A stretch of DNA of 64,000 bases from Hydrotaea diabolus (taxonomy: Eukaryota; Arthropoda; Insecta; Diptera; Muscidae). The notes beneath the pieces are model-generated. The model saw only the letters and a list, made by a program, of their open reading frames with translations. It made no database searches and was not told where the DNA came from. This document shows positions 11,530 through 22,475 of the stretch, one piece after another. Both the position numbers and the translations under genes were made by a program. The stretch spans positions 218,207,157-218,271,156 of the forward strand of contig OY740716.1 in the NCBI GenBank assembly GCA_963513945.1. Reading direction: 5' to 3'. Numbering within the stretch: position 1 is the first letter of the stretch; the number at the start of each line of letters is the position of its first letter.

Positions 11530-11720
11530 AATTCACATTAGTCATAAATTTTAATTTAAATTAATATTTTTTAGATTAAATTAATAACTTTTGCCAATAT
11601 AACTACTAAATTACGTCTGTGACAAGTGTATAATTTTAGCACAGAGATGAAGCATTCCATACTAGCGAAGTAGAATCGGCGGCGGTGGGGCTTTAGTTTA
11701 AGCCGTTTGCCGTTAAAACC
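11530..11720 (+). repeat. Diverged repeat also present at 13275-13490
   Basis: The order TTAATATTTTTTAG, TTAAATTAATAAC, a TAACTACTAAATTAC stretch, TTTAGCACAGAGATGAA and AATCGGCGGCGG is repeated with substitutions at 13275-13490, which ends in AATCGGTGGCGGAGG. The two copies lie on either side of the second minisatellite element. Confidence 0.6.
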
Positions 11721-11908
11721 GGTGCCTGCTACGCTAATAATTTCAATCCGCTAATTTGATTCGGCTTTCAATTCTCCAGTGCCCACCGTATGCTGTGCGA
11801 TTTTCGTGAAAAATTTAGGACGCTACACGACAAACAATACAAAATAAAATCAATATGATAGCTTAACAACCGTCACTTAGAAAAAAATAATAAAATCTAA
11901 ATGAAGTA

Positions 11909-13048
11909 CACGCAGAAAAAAAGTATGATTGGGGTGACAATATTTGAAGAGGATCATACTATTGTTGAGTATATGGTTGTGAAACAACAATATTATGATC
12001 CTCATAACAATAGTATGATTCACACATAAACATACTATGATCCCCACAACCATAGTATGATTCACACTCAACCATACTATAATATCCACAACCATACTAC
12101 GATCCTCACAACAATAGTATGATTCACACTCAACCATACTATTATCTTCACAACCATATTATGATCCTCACAACCATAGTATGTTTCTCATACAACCATA
12201 ATATGATCCTCACAACCATAGTATGATTCACACGCAACCATACTAGTATCCCCAAAATTATTCATTAAGGTTGGGTAATGTTGTTATTCAAAAATAGAGA
12301 TTTTTATCAAGCAAGTTATATTAAATTGCATTACAATAAGCTAATAGCCAGAATTGATGCCGTGTTTTTATTGAACATTGCATTCAAGAAACAAAAATAT
12401 ATATTCCAACGGCAGTCGAAATACTTTTAGTTCCAAGCAGGGGTGAATGCTACTTCAGAGTCCGTAGACCCCAAGAAACGAATGTGATTAAACCATTATC
12501 AATGGCTATATACTTAAGTGCAGGCAGATTTTTAGTAAACGAGAACCAGTCGGTATTAGAGTATTTTACCGAACAATGAAAACACAATAAAAATCCCTCG
12601 AACTACCTTCCGCTTGTTGTTTTTTTTTTATGGACAACAACCATTCACTGTATCGTGTGTATGTGTTATTTGTTTGTATATCAAAAAAAAAACATACGCA
12701 CACACATGTATGCTCTATAAAACCTGTTTTGTTATGTTCATACTTTAGTCGCAACCATACTGTATGATTGCCGTAATCATATTATTGCTAACGTAAATTT
12801 TTAACAACAATACTTTTGTTGCACCAACCATGTGTATATGGTTGCTACAACCATATTTTCATTTCTAAATTTGGCAATAATACTATTGTTACATTTCAAC
12901 ATACTAATATTGTCCCAATCATACTGTTGTCAAAATAAAATTCAAAAAACAATACTATGGTTGCGACGAACATGCTTTCATTGTAGAGAACATATTATTG
13001 TTGCGCTGACCATAGTGTAACCATATCATTTCTTTGCGTGTACACTTT
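11909..13048 (+). mobile_element. Minisatellite-bearing non-autonomous element, copy 2
   Basis: Same architecture as 7334-8252, with clearer ends: GTACACGCAGAAAAAAAGTA on the left and, inverted, GTACACGCAAAGAAATGAT on the right. Between them are the 42-bp palindromic array (about 11950-12245), a middle segment of roughly 500 bases unlike the middle of copy 1, and the conserved right segment (about 12760-13048). No transposase or other ORF is present. Confidence 0.65.
11950..12245 (+). repeat. 42-bp palindromic minisatellite array
   Basis: CATACTATG-type units start at 12031 and 12073, then at 12093 and 12135. This shows 42-base steps with an extra half unit of 20 bases. The unit sequence is the same as in 7416-7660, with GATCCTCACAACAATAGTAT between the palindrome arms. 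Confidence 0.8.
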
Positions 13049-16000
13049 ATCCTAATTTCGACTAAAAGACTTAACCTGTTGACAAAGACATTATGTCAAG
13101 AAGTTGTAGCGACCGAAAATCCTCTGGGACAGAACCCACACAGAGCATGAAGCCGATAAGAAGTTATCGGGGGCGCTGGTTTTTTAATCGGCGGCGGCTG
13201 AAACATCGACTGATTGCTTTTTTTTAATTCAAAATAGGTAGTTTTTAAAACATCGAGCAAATGTATATAATGTATAATGAATCAAAAATTAATATTTAGG
13301 TTAAATTAATGCATTTTGCTATAGTAACTACCGAATTACATCAAAAACAAGAATTAAAATTTAGCACTGATATGAAATACTTATTATTTAACATATACAT
13401 ATTGTTATAATATAACTATTATAACAATGGCTCGGCCATTTCAGCTAAGCAAAAATAAATCGGTGGCGGAGGTTTGAGCTAATTCCAACTCTGACCGACA
13501 ACACTTAATTATTCGACAGTTTATTTAATCCCAGTTATTTGATTTATTCAATTATCAATTATTCAACATTATAGCATGTTCTCTCTCCATTGACAAATCT
13601 TTAATAAAAATTGTGATTTCACTCGATGCAGCCGTCTTATTTTTGTATGACGTTATAATCTTTACCATTTCGTTAATGACGTCACCTACAAGCGAAACAA
13701 CAACAAAAAGTTTAATAAAAGAAAACAGCAAAATTGAATTCAAGACAACAATTACGAACTACTGCAATAAAACAAAACATATGCGAAATAAAACTTATTT
13801 TATTTTTAAAAATAGCACAGCGCGTCAGTTGCTGTCTGGCCCCGACGACCCCCGCTGCTGTCGGTGTCAAAGTCTATGTTTTTTTTATTCTTTCGCAGAT
13901 CTTGATACCTTTAACCATTTCGAATATGCCATTTCAATTTCAAGCAATATTATCGTATTGATCTTTTCAATTATGATTGTGGGCGAAATTTTGAGTAACA
14001 GCTAACGGAAGTTATTACTTAAGATAGGATTTCGAAAAAGCAAAACAAAAACTTTAAGAGATATTTAAGGAGACATATTCGAAAATGATCCACATAAAAC
14101 AAAGTTTCTTTTAATAAAATACTTTTCGGTTAATTTGTTATCTTTATATACAGTTAATTTTCCACATCAATATTAGTTTGTTGCAATCCATTTATTTCCT
14201 CCCCCAAAAAAAAGCCTACCACAATCGTGTTGCTTGTTTTCATCATCAGTTTTTGTTGAAAACATGTCGTTGACGTTTTCATACGATAGATAGTCTGATG
14301 GCAATTTTTCTATTAAACATTTAATTTTGTACTCTGTTCTTCTGTGGCCCAGTCTGTCTGTCCGACTGATTGTCTTTATGAGCACGAGTATCATCAATTG
14401 ACCTTTTGAGTTAAATGAAAAAAATGATAATTATTTTATTTAGTTTTTGTTCTGTCGTATTTTATTATTTGAGAGAATAGTATTGGATCCGAAATATAAT
14501 TAAAAAATAGAGGCGTATTATAAAATAGTTTTTTTTTCATTTCTGCTCGATTCTGTTTGTTTTGATAATAAATTCTGAATATTTTTCACATTGAAGGAGT
14601 AGTTGGAGAAATCAAAAATTGGCTTTAAATTAACTCCACTCGCCAATAACCACATCGAATTGATTGTAACTTGAATTGAAATTGAAAGCAAAACAAAATA
14701 AAACCTATTTAAAATTCAGCTGGAAAAATTAAAATTCAATAAAATCGTCTATTCAATTGTACGACATGCCCAGTAACACTGAGACCAATTAAACTCTGGT
14801 TTAACGTTGTTCGTTTTGTAATTGTTAAAACCAAGTTAACAATTCAAATTTGACAAGTTCAAGTTTACATTTTCGCCACAACACGACGGACGACAACATT
14901 TATGTTGTAATTTAAGAAAAATGTTCATTCAGAGTTGTAACATCTGGCGGTTTTGAAAATACTACAACAGACTTTTGAAATGCTATTGCAACGCCGCTGC
15001 ATTGAATAATTTTCGTCGCGCTGTTGTTTGGATTGCACCAACACATTAGTTTAAGTTGTTGTTACTAAAAGTTGAAATGTAATTTTTTGTGTTTTGTTAT
15101 TTACGTTGTATTTCGTTTGTCAATTTAAACAAAAAAAAATAATTATCCTTGAATTTCAAATGAATTAACACCATACACATATAAAAATTACGAACAAGAC
15201 AATTAAAACGGCGTTAATTTGTTTGTTGACCTTTATGCTACTGATGAACAAATAAAGAATGTTAATAAGAACAATAATATATTTTGTTACTATTTCAAAA
15301 GCAATATTTATATATATCTAATGAAGATTAACCAATTCTTAGTTATGCTAAAAAAAACTTTAGTGATATGAATAAATTGCTTATTGGATAATTAAATAAA
15401 GTATTGTTTAGTACCCAATAAATAAAAAATATAAGAATTGTATAATTAATAAACTAAATAATTATTACATTAAATAAATAAATGAATAAATAAGTAACTT
15501 AACGATTAATTTAATAATTTGATACTGAAATAAATAAGTATTTAAATAACTAATCAACTGCGTAGGTGAATAATTAATTAAGTAAATAAGCAGTTAAAAA
15601 ACTTAACGAATAATTCAATAATTTGATACTGAAATAAATAAGTATTTAAATAACTAAGCAACTGCGTAGTTAAATAAATAATTAAATAAATAAGTAGTTG
15701 AATAATTAATTAGTTAAATAATTCAACAACCAAGTGGTTAAATTATTTTAGAATGAATTTACTAAGACTGTGTTTTTTTTGGTTTCCATTCTGAAAATAA
15801 CTCAATTATGGAATTTTCTAACTAAAACACAAAGAAAATGTATAGCTGTCCCCTCTGAAAAACACATTTTATTCAAAATATCTAAAAAAAAATGTCAGAA
15901 AATGGACGAAAAGAAATATTTAATATATATTTTTTATAAAATATTGATAGTACTTTAGTGAAAAATAATGATAGTACTTTAGTGGAAAATCTAAAACTAC

Positions 16001-16159
16001 TATTTTCGTCCCCATTTACTCAATTTCTTATAAGAAGATGACCAAAAGGACTTGCTATAATCTTAGAGACAGGCTGTTGAAATGTTCTACGAAAATACTC
16101 TATACGATTTCACTTAAGGCATCGCATTACGAAAATTTGCTAAAATAAAATTAAATATG
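13049..16159. other. AT-rich non-coding DNA
   Basis: Contains the second copy of the 11530 repeat at 13275-13490 and an AAAT-like low-complexity region at about 15410-15735. The longest open frame (13613-14005, 130 codons) has no motif, AT-driven composition and no homology I recognise, so it is not called a gene. Nothing else is supported. Confidence 0.55.
15497..15703 (+). repeat. 104-bp tandem duplication in AAAT-rich DNA
   Basis: ACTTAACGATTAATTTAATA at 15497 is repeated as ACTTAACGAATAATTCAATA at 15601. The copies share TTTGATACTGAAATAAATAA and AACTGCGTAG at the same offsets. It lies within a low-complexity AAATA-type tract. Confidence 0.85.
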
Positions 16160-16161
16160 TA

Positions 16162-16329
16162 CAGAAAGTAACTGATATAAGAACATCTTACATATTAGAA
16201 AACCGCTTATAAGAAATTTTTGAAAAACACCGTGTTGTTAAATACAATTGCTTATAAGAAAATAACGCATATAAGAAAGAAACTTGTAGTATTTTTTTCA
16301 TATTTTTATATCCGCTATAAAGTATACTG
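16162..16329. mobile_element. Short MITE with CAGTA-type ends and TA target site, copy 1
   Basis: TA at 16160-16161 precedes CAGAAAGTAACTGATATAAG, and the other end reads, inverted, CAGTATACTTTATAGCGGAT. TA follows at 16330-16331. The interior holds two further inverted TATAAGAA/TTATAAGAA blocks. The same family is found at 48992-49212. TA duplication and CAGT ends are typical of pogo-like members of the Tc1/mariner superfamily. At 168 bp it cannot encode a transposase. Confidence 0.65.
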
Positions 16330-16331
16330 TA

Positions 16332-18060
16332 TATTATATGGTTTTGCACCGCAAAACCAAACTTTCTAGGCCCATACAAAATAAGTGAGACCTAGCAGAA
16401 CCCTGTTCTTTTGGAAATTTACTATACTTTCCTAAGTCTTTCATTTCACGAATTATTTACCCCTGAAAAAGTCTTAAATTGTGTTGCATAGTGCGTAAAT
16501 GATGTTTTTTCGGATAAGGATGTACAAATGCATTTTTGTATGCACCTTAGGTAGTCACATAGCTGGATATGCCGGGCTCTACGACTTGGTGTATCCTTTA
16601 TCTATTTGAAAATTAGTCCTACCTTGCAGCAGATTTTGCATTACTTGGAAATACTTTAATTGTTAGTGCCATCATGTTTTTTTGGCTTGCTTCCAAGCCC
16701 GCTCTTATGGAGATCTTGCATCTGCTGCTGTCTAGTCTGGACAAATTTGGCTTTTAAAGGTTTTGCAAAAACTAAGAATTTTTTTTATGTTTTTAAATTT
16801 ATTAAAAGTTTTGTAATTACAACCGAGTTTTGTTAATGTTTAAAATTAAAGTTGTGTTAGGTTTAGGTTACCAAACTAACATTTGTATTTGGGAGATCAG
16901 TTCGGTTTTTAAAAACTGGCGGTTTGGTTTCTTAAGGTGGAAAAAAAACTTCCATAACCCAGTTTTTGGTGTCAAATAGTATCTTAAACATTTCCTAAAA
17001 TCATTACACTTTGCAGTTCGAACAAGACTCATAATCATAATTTTCTTATTGACAGCTACATATAAGTATACATAATTAGAAATATATAGCAACTCCTGCC
17101 ATAAACTATGATTGAGTTACTTGACTTATTTGGAGCCAATCCGAAAATATTTTGGCTCTATCGTTTGTTTATTTTGGTTAATTTAAAAAGGAATTATCGG
17201 TTGAGACCTTTTGCATTAAAAATTTATTTGCAAAGGGACGTGCAAGGTTTACAACCGAAATTAGAAATATACTTGGCTACAATTGCTGAAAGAAAAACTT
17301 AACTCTTTACGACCAGGTTCTTACTAAACGTTAAAAAGGTAAATTTTTTGGTCTTACTTTTTGAGTTTTCTGTAATCAATTGTCCACGCAAAGACAATAT
17401 GAACACCTTTATAGAGCATACGTGAGCTAGACCAGTTTCAAAACTCTATAAAAATAACATTCTCTATTGTATAGTTTAAGCCAAATGAATGCATACAGTT
17501 CCTTTTTAATACTATTACAGTAGACGCATTCAAATTAGAACCACTTTGTTTTTCGGGTGGTTCTAATTTCTGGACGTTTTTTTATTTTTACAGAAATAAG
17601 GCGAATACACTATTTTTATCCAATTTTGAATAACTTATTAAGAAAAACAAAAACTTAAATAACATTTCAGTCAATTTATATCACATAAAACAAGTCAATC
17701 CTTATTCCTTGATTTGCACCATGTTTTAAGGCACTTTAATGAAAACACATCTTCTATGTGCTAACAGATAACTTCAAAATGTTTGCACTCTTTTTTCTAC
17801 ATAAACACATTATAAGTTTTTTTTTATGAGTGTAGCAAAATTTTAAGAAATTGGTAAAGCCACATCATTTTTAAAATCATTTGGAATTTATAATTTGAAA
17901 TAAAATAATAATTATTTATATGTAAATATATTAAAAGTACTTTTCTTTTAGCACATTGTGTTCTTGTATAGAAAACCTAGTTTAGGCGGTTTCTTAAGCA
18001 AAAATTGCCATTTTTCGGATAAACCGAAAACCAGTTATTAAAAGGAACGGTTAATTGCTC
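16332..18060. other. Non-coding DNA
   Basis: No gene or clear element is recognised apart from the inverted repeat at 17532-17569. It is AT-rich with short random open frames only. Confidence 0.5.
17532..17569. repeat. Perfect 13-bp inverted repeat, 12-base loop
   Basis: AAATTAGAACCAC (17532-17544) is exactly reverse-complementary to GTGGTTCTAATTT (17557-17569). TACAGTAGACG just upstream resembles the ends of the CAGTA-type MITEs, so this may be a terminal fragment of a related element. Confidence 0.7.
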
Positions 18061-18063
18061 ACC

Positions 18064-18664
18064 CTAATTTATATGGAAGTCACTTGGTTAGCAAGCAAGT
18101 AGGCCTCAAGTCAAAAGTCAAAGAATGGAGTAAGAGTTACAAAAATTCAAACATGGTACACCCTGCTTTTTAAAAGTAATCAAAAGTTAAGAAGTTAGAA
18201 AAAAGCTAACGAAAAGTTGTGAAAACATGGAATAAATTAGTTTTATTTAATTCATGAAGGAAAATCAGCCAATATAAAAACGACATATACAAATAAAATA
18301 AATATCCATTTTGTCAAAGAAGAAGAAGAGCTTTCATCGGCAAATTCTTACTGGGTGCACGAGATAAAATAAGTGAAACTAAACATCAGCTTAACCTGCT
18401 AGTCACTTTAACAATTTTACGAAGCAAAAGTGTGCAATAATAAATTTATTATATTTTATTGATGCTTTATTTTAACTCTTAATATTGTCTGCTTTTGATG
18501 AATTCGCCGATTAAACCTCTTGCTGTTTAAATATCTTTGGTGTATACAAAGAGAAACAATGTTGCCATATTACTTTCAATTTTGTTCAATGTGGCCACAG
18601 TACCATATTACCATTTAACTAGGTAAGTAGGTAAGTAACCTCAAAAGAACACGGCTATTAAATG
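18064..18664 (+). mobile_element. Dispersed MITE-like family F1, long copy
   Basis: Left end TATGGAAGTCACTTGGTTAG; internal CAAACATGGTACACCCTGCT; then GCAAAAGTGTGCAATAATAA, TTGTCTGCTTTTGATGAATT and GAGAAACAATGTTGCCATAT; right end AACCTCAAAAGAACACGGCT. The same phrases in the same order appear at 35745-36452 and, in part or inverted, at several other places in the window. There is no coding capacity. Confidence 0.65.
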
Positions 18665-18895
18665 TATAAAGTACATTTGTACTTGCATCCTTTCGTCGTA
18701 CCAAAAAGTACTCGTATATTCTACATACTAGTGTGCTGAATCAAGTTCTGTTGTTTTGTTTTCTAATACATTAACAATTCATTGTTATAATTTTTTTTTT
18801 AATGATTTACGAGTTTTATTGAAAATAATTGAATACAAACAAACACACTTTTACAAATGGACGGGTACATGTGGCCAAGTGTGCGTACATCAACA

Positions 18896-18933
18896 AGAAA
18901 TTCTAGTGTCTATCAACAGACACTAGAATTTCT
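18896..18933. repeat. Perfect 16-bp hairpin, 6-base loop
   Basis: AGAAATTCTAGTGTCT (18896-18911) is followed by ATCAAC and then its exact reverse complement (18918-18933). Confidence 0.9.
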
Positions 18934-19258
18934 AAAAACAATTTTGAACAGATGTTTCATTTTTTCGCCAGCTACAGCAGCCGCAACAAACTTAACATTT
19001 GCTCGAATGAAAATGATAAAAACAAATTTTGAATTTTTTTCAAATTAAATAATACTGCGGCTGATGCTGTGCGTACATGTGTAGTGTGTGCCTAAGTCGA
19101 AAATGACATAATCGTTCTGAGGAGTGTACCCCAAAATTCAAATTTACTGTAATAACATTTTACACATGAAAACGTGTATGAATGTCGACTCATCGCTGTG
19201 TGTATCTTTGAGTGGGGACGAGTATCTCATAGATCTGCTTTTATAAACAAATACGCAA

Positions 19259-19300
19259 GTAGACCGCTAGGCTAGGCCGGGTCGTTCCGGCCTAGTCTAC
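19259..19300. repeat. GC-rich two-part hairpin
   Basis: CTAGGCCGG (19272-19280), loop GTCGTT, CCGGCCTAG (19287-19295). An outer stem pairs GTAGA (19259-19263) with TCTAC (19296-19300) across an 8-base bulge on the left arm. It stands out in AT-rich surroundings. Confidence 0.8.
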
Positions 19301-20329
19301 GTTTTTGTGCGAGGCTATCTGTGCATCTCTGTATGCCTGTGATGCTCATAATCGTCATTATCATCGCCATGATCTGTTTTAATAATTATTTCTTGTTGTT
19401 GCTGTGGTTAATTTCATTATTTACCCCACTCAAATATTTAACACTTCTCTTACATGTGCTTAAACAATTATGAGCCGATTGTGTCGGTAACATTGTATCG
19501 GCTAGATACAATTTTTTTTTGCTCAAGTCAAAATTGTTGGCAGCGACAAAAGACTTTTCTTTCTTAATGAAGAAAGAATTATTCCGAAGTGCCGTTAACG
19601 AAATGTGGTATAATTTGTTAACAGAAAAATAAATAGCAGATATCAGTCAGCACTTATTTGTTAAATATTTTATTGTTGTGGTTTATTTTCTTTTTTTTGT
19701 TGGCTTTGTTGCTGTTTTAGTATTTCTTGTTAAAAGCCGCCTATTGAATGAATTGTAAAAGTGTTTTTGCGAAAATGGGATTTTTATATATTTTTAACGA
19801 CCCACTTAAGAGTTGGGTTGGTTGCTGCGTTTCTTTTTTGTGTTGTTTTTTGCAATTCGTTTTTTTCGTTTAAGACAATAATAAATATAATTAGCAGTGA
19901 CGAATAACGAAAAATGTGAAGAGATGTATTTTGTTTTTTTTTTTTGCTGAAAGTGTACGTATATTTTTATGTGCTAAAGTTTTTACGTAGATAACCCAGC
20001 AAACCAATTATAATATATTACATTTTTGTATCACAAGTTTTTGATTTTTTTCATTAAAAAATATTGGGCAAACTCCAGTACTTTACTTGATTTTTGGAGA
20101 TAAAACTCTTGTATAGCTTATATTCGGTTATGGTAACTTGGCACGCTATTTCTATAAAATTTCACCAGCTAATAATAAATGAATGGGATGTAGTTGCATT
20201 GCTTAAGGTTTTCAACATCCAATAGTTCAAGAAAGAATTTTGTTGCAATTTCGGTGCAGCATAATAATGTTGTAACTACTTTATCTATTAAGTGTGCAAT
20301 GAGATATAATGGCGACATTGGACAAAATT

Positions 20330-20475
20330 AAAAATAAAGAAACAATGAAACGTTGTTGCTGTAGCGGCACACATAGTGCCGGGGTGACAGCCCTTGGCCG
20401 AAGAATTTCTGCTTCGGGTCAATCCGGTGCATAGAACCGGCTGTCGTGGGATTGTATCGCAGGAAAACGTCAATC
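20330..20475. repeat. GC-rich island, probable dispersed-repeat fragment
   Basis: A sharply bounded GC-rich block: GTTGTTGCTGTAGCGGCACA, GGGGTGACAGCCCTTGGCCG, CAATCCGGTGCATAGAACCG and GCTGTCGTGGGATTG. From memory, blocks of this design (a GTTGTTG run, then a GACAG..CCTTGGCCG core, then GAACCG..CTGTCGTGGGA) recur in fly genomes as retroelement or SINE-like 3' ends. I cannot confirm this without a search. The minus-strand open frame across it is not thought to be a gene. Confidence 0.4.
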
Positions 20476-20731
20476 ATTCTGTCGGCTTTTTACGAAAATC
20501 TACACACTAAAATTTTATTTACATTTATGGTTATTTCTTTATATTGATCATGTTTTATTGCAACTCGCTTAAGAAATCGGTAACCCGATCGCACCATCGT
20601 ACAAGAATAGCGAAATGATTATGATTACAGAAACTATAGACAATTAGCCTTAAAAGCAATTTGTTTTAAAATTTGGTAACATTTTTGGAAAATTACTATA
20701 TTTCTTGACCTACCTACTTTTTTTCTACATA

Positions 20732-20876
20732 TGTGACCCGGCCTATGAAAAAGTGGCTTATGAATTATCTTTAACTTTGGCTTATGACTCATCGTTAACT
20801 TTGACTCATCTATAACAGCTGCTTCTCGCAATTTCTTTTTTGATGCATAAGCCACCTTTTCATAGGCCGGGTCACA
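20732..20876. mobile_element. 145-bp MITE with about 31-bp terminal inverted repeats
   Basis: The left end TGTGACCCGGCCTATGAAAA continues to CTTATG at 20762. It is matched inverted by the right end, starting CATAAGCCACC at 20846, with a single mismatch. TA dinucleotides flank the element (20730-20731 and 20877-20878), as in the Tc1/mariner superfamily. The interior has GGCTTATGA and related short repeats and no ORF of its own. Confidence 0.8.
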
Positions 20877-20884
20877 TATTATAA

Positions 20885-21035
20885 ATTTTCAAATCAAACG
20901 GCATAAAGTTTATCAATATATATAAAGAAATATCGAAAATTACTCGTAAAGATCTAAAGTTTTCGCCTTAGCGACTACTCACTCGTTTAATAAGCGAGTA
21001 CCAATAGAACACGCCTTTTGTCATGTACAGATTAC
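20885..21035 (+). repeat. Fragment of dispersed family F1 (end segment)
   Basis: CAAATCAAACGGCATAAAG, then TTTTCGCCTTAGCGA, ACTCGTTTAATAAGCGAGTA and CCAATAGAACACG. The reverse complement of 59235-59375 gives the same series. Confidence 0.6.
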
Positions 21036-21744
21036 AAGAAACGACTGACTTTGACATAAAAAATGGACGAGTTAAACAAAATACAACACTAATTTTAATG
21101 TCATTTGTAGTTCTCATTTCATCAGCGCCGTTAATAGTTTTAAATCAGAGCCATCTACAGTTAGTTAAGAGGTACTACAGAAAATAGGCTTCTATGTTAA
21201 CTATAGACATTTTTATTCGGGTCCTGTTCGGAATTTGAAGCCGAAACGGAACAAACGGGCTTAAATGGTTAAAAAAAAGCCGCTGTCAATGTCGGCTGAG
21301 CCGTTGTTATAAATTATTTTATTGTGTAAAGTGTTAAATATTAAATAATATTAAATAAAAGTCTTCTCTGTGCTAAAATTGTACAATTGATACTAAGATA
21401 ATCGATCTAGAAAGATAATGTTCGACTAATTTTACATTATATATTATATTTGCATAAAGATTAAAACTCTGTTTTTTTGATTAAGTAAAAAAACAATAAA
21501 ACGATGTTTTAGCCGCCGCTTGTTGCGCAAAGTTATAAAGAAAAAACAACGGCGCTCCCCGTAATTCAGCGCTGACTTTAAACTTTGGTCCTGACTAGAG
21601 ATGGTTGTTGATAAAAATATCTGTAATCCTTGACATGTTTTTTTAAAAAGCATTTTCATTCATTCATATCTACTTTCCTACTCATATCTCCGTAGAACAA
21701 AATAATTCGCTTGAATAACGTTGGGAAATAATTTCAACTTTTTT

Positions 21745-22180
21745 TAAGTCAATGCCGTGCAGCCTAAACAGTAGGTTTATTGAAAAATATTATAGCCGAA
21801 TTGAGGAACTTGCTGTTTGCAAGTTTGTGAAAAAGTTCATGAGAATTGATTCTTGTCGTCGTACGGTGCGTAATGACGAGAATGTGGCTGTAGTAGTCGA
21901 CAGTCCTGAGTCCTGGAACATTTACTCGCCATCGATCATAGCACTTCACGCACCAGTCTGGTCCAAATTTTACGCAGAAACCATACATTTTTCTTACGCT
22001 TCGCAGTTAGAGCAGGTCGGACGATTTTGCCAATCTTTACTGACGAAGCGCACTTTTATCTCGTTGGCTTGCTATCAAGCGAAATTTCCGCATCAGGGGC
22101 GAAATGCATTTTTGTGATGATAGTCAAGCAGACTAACCATTAAACCAATTGAGTACAACTCGCTGGATTAAAAAAATGCA
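21745..22180 (+). pseudogene. Decayed Tc1/mariner-superfamily transposase fragment
   Basis: The frame starting near 21752 contains a degenerate N-terminal region with TVRNDENVAVVVDSPES, which resembles the linker between the helix-turn-helix domains of insect IS630/mariner-like transposases. A little downstream, in another frame, IFTDEAHFYLVG matches the first catalytic aspartate block (usually SDEAHF.L.GYVNKQN). Frameshifts separate the pieces, the later catalytic blocks are missing, and no terminal repeats were found. It is surely inactive. Confidence 0.6.
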
Positions 22181-22204
22181 CCATCCCAAAATGTTTCAGT
22201 AACT

Positions 22205-22475
22205 TCGAAGTCTACAAAAAGAAAATATATGTAGTAAACGCGGCAGCTATATTATATTCTCTGCAATAAAGGTAACATACCTTAGAAATGTTTTTGAAAC
22301 ATTCTATGGTGAACAATACTGTGGTCTCTGCAATAAAAGTATGTTCGTCGCACCATAGAAATGTTTTTTCAATTTTGTTTTGACAATAATATAATTGCGG
22401 CAATATTAATATTGTTGCAATGTTACAATAGTATTATTGCCAAATTTAGAAATAAATATATAGTGTTATTGCTAG
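22205..22475 (-). mobile_element. Minisatellite-bearing element, fragment copy 3
   Basis: Reverse-complement match to the right segment of the elements at 7334 and 11909. Shared phrases (inverted) are AAATTTGGCAATAATACTAT, CAATATTAATATTG, ATTATTGTCAAAA and GTGCGACGAACATACTTTTA. The 42-bp array is absent from this copy. Confidence 0.65.

Larger units (their letters stand above)
8253..11908. other. Non-coding DNA with repeat fragments
   Basis: No gene is supported. The stretch holds a 106-bp fragment shared with 63551 (at 10313), an inverted fragment of family F1 (11040-11285), and a segment at 11530-11720 repeated at 13275-13490. There is also a less AT-rich patch at about 10880-11040 that I cannot assign. 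Short open frames such as 9920-10102 are AT-rich and featureless. Confidence 0.55.
18665..20325. other. Non-coding DNA with two strong hairpins
   Basis: Contains the inverted repeats at 18896-18933 and 19259-19300. It is otherwise AT-rich with T and A runs and no gene. Confidence 0.5.

Noticed and set aside
13613..14005. 130-codon open frame
   Set aside because: AT-driven composition, overlapping open frames in other phases, no motif and no splice or promoter context.
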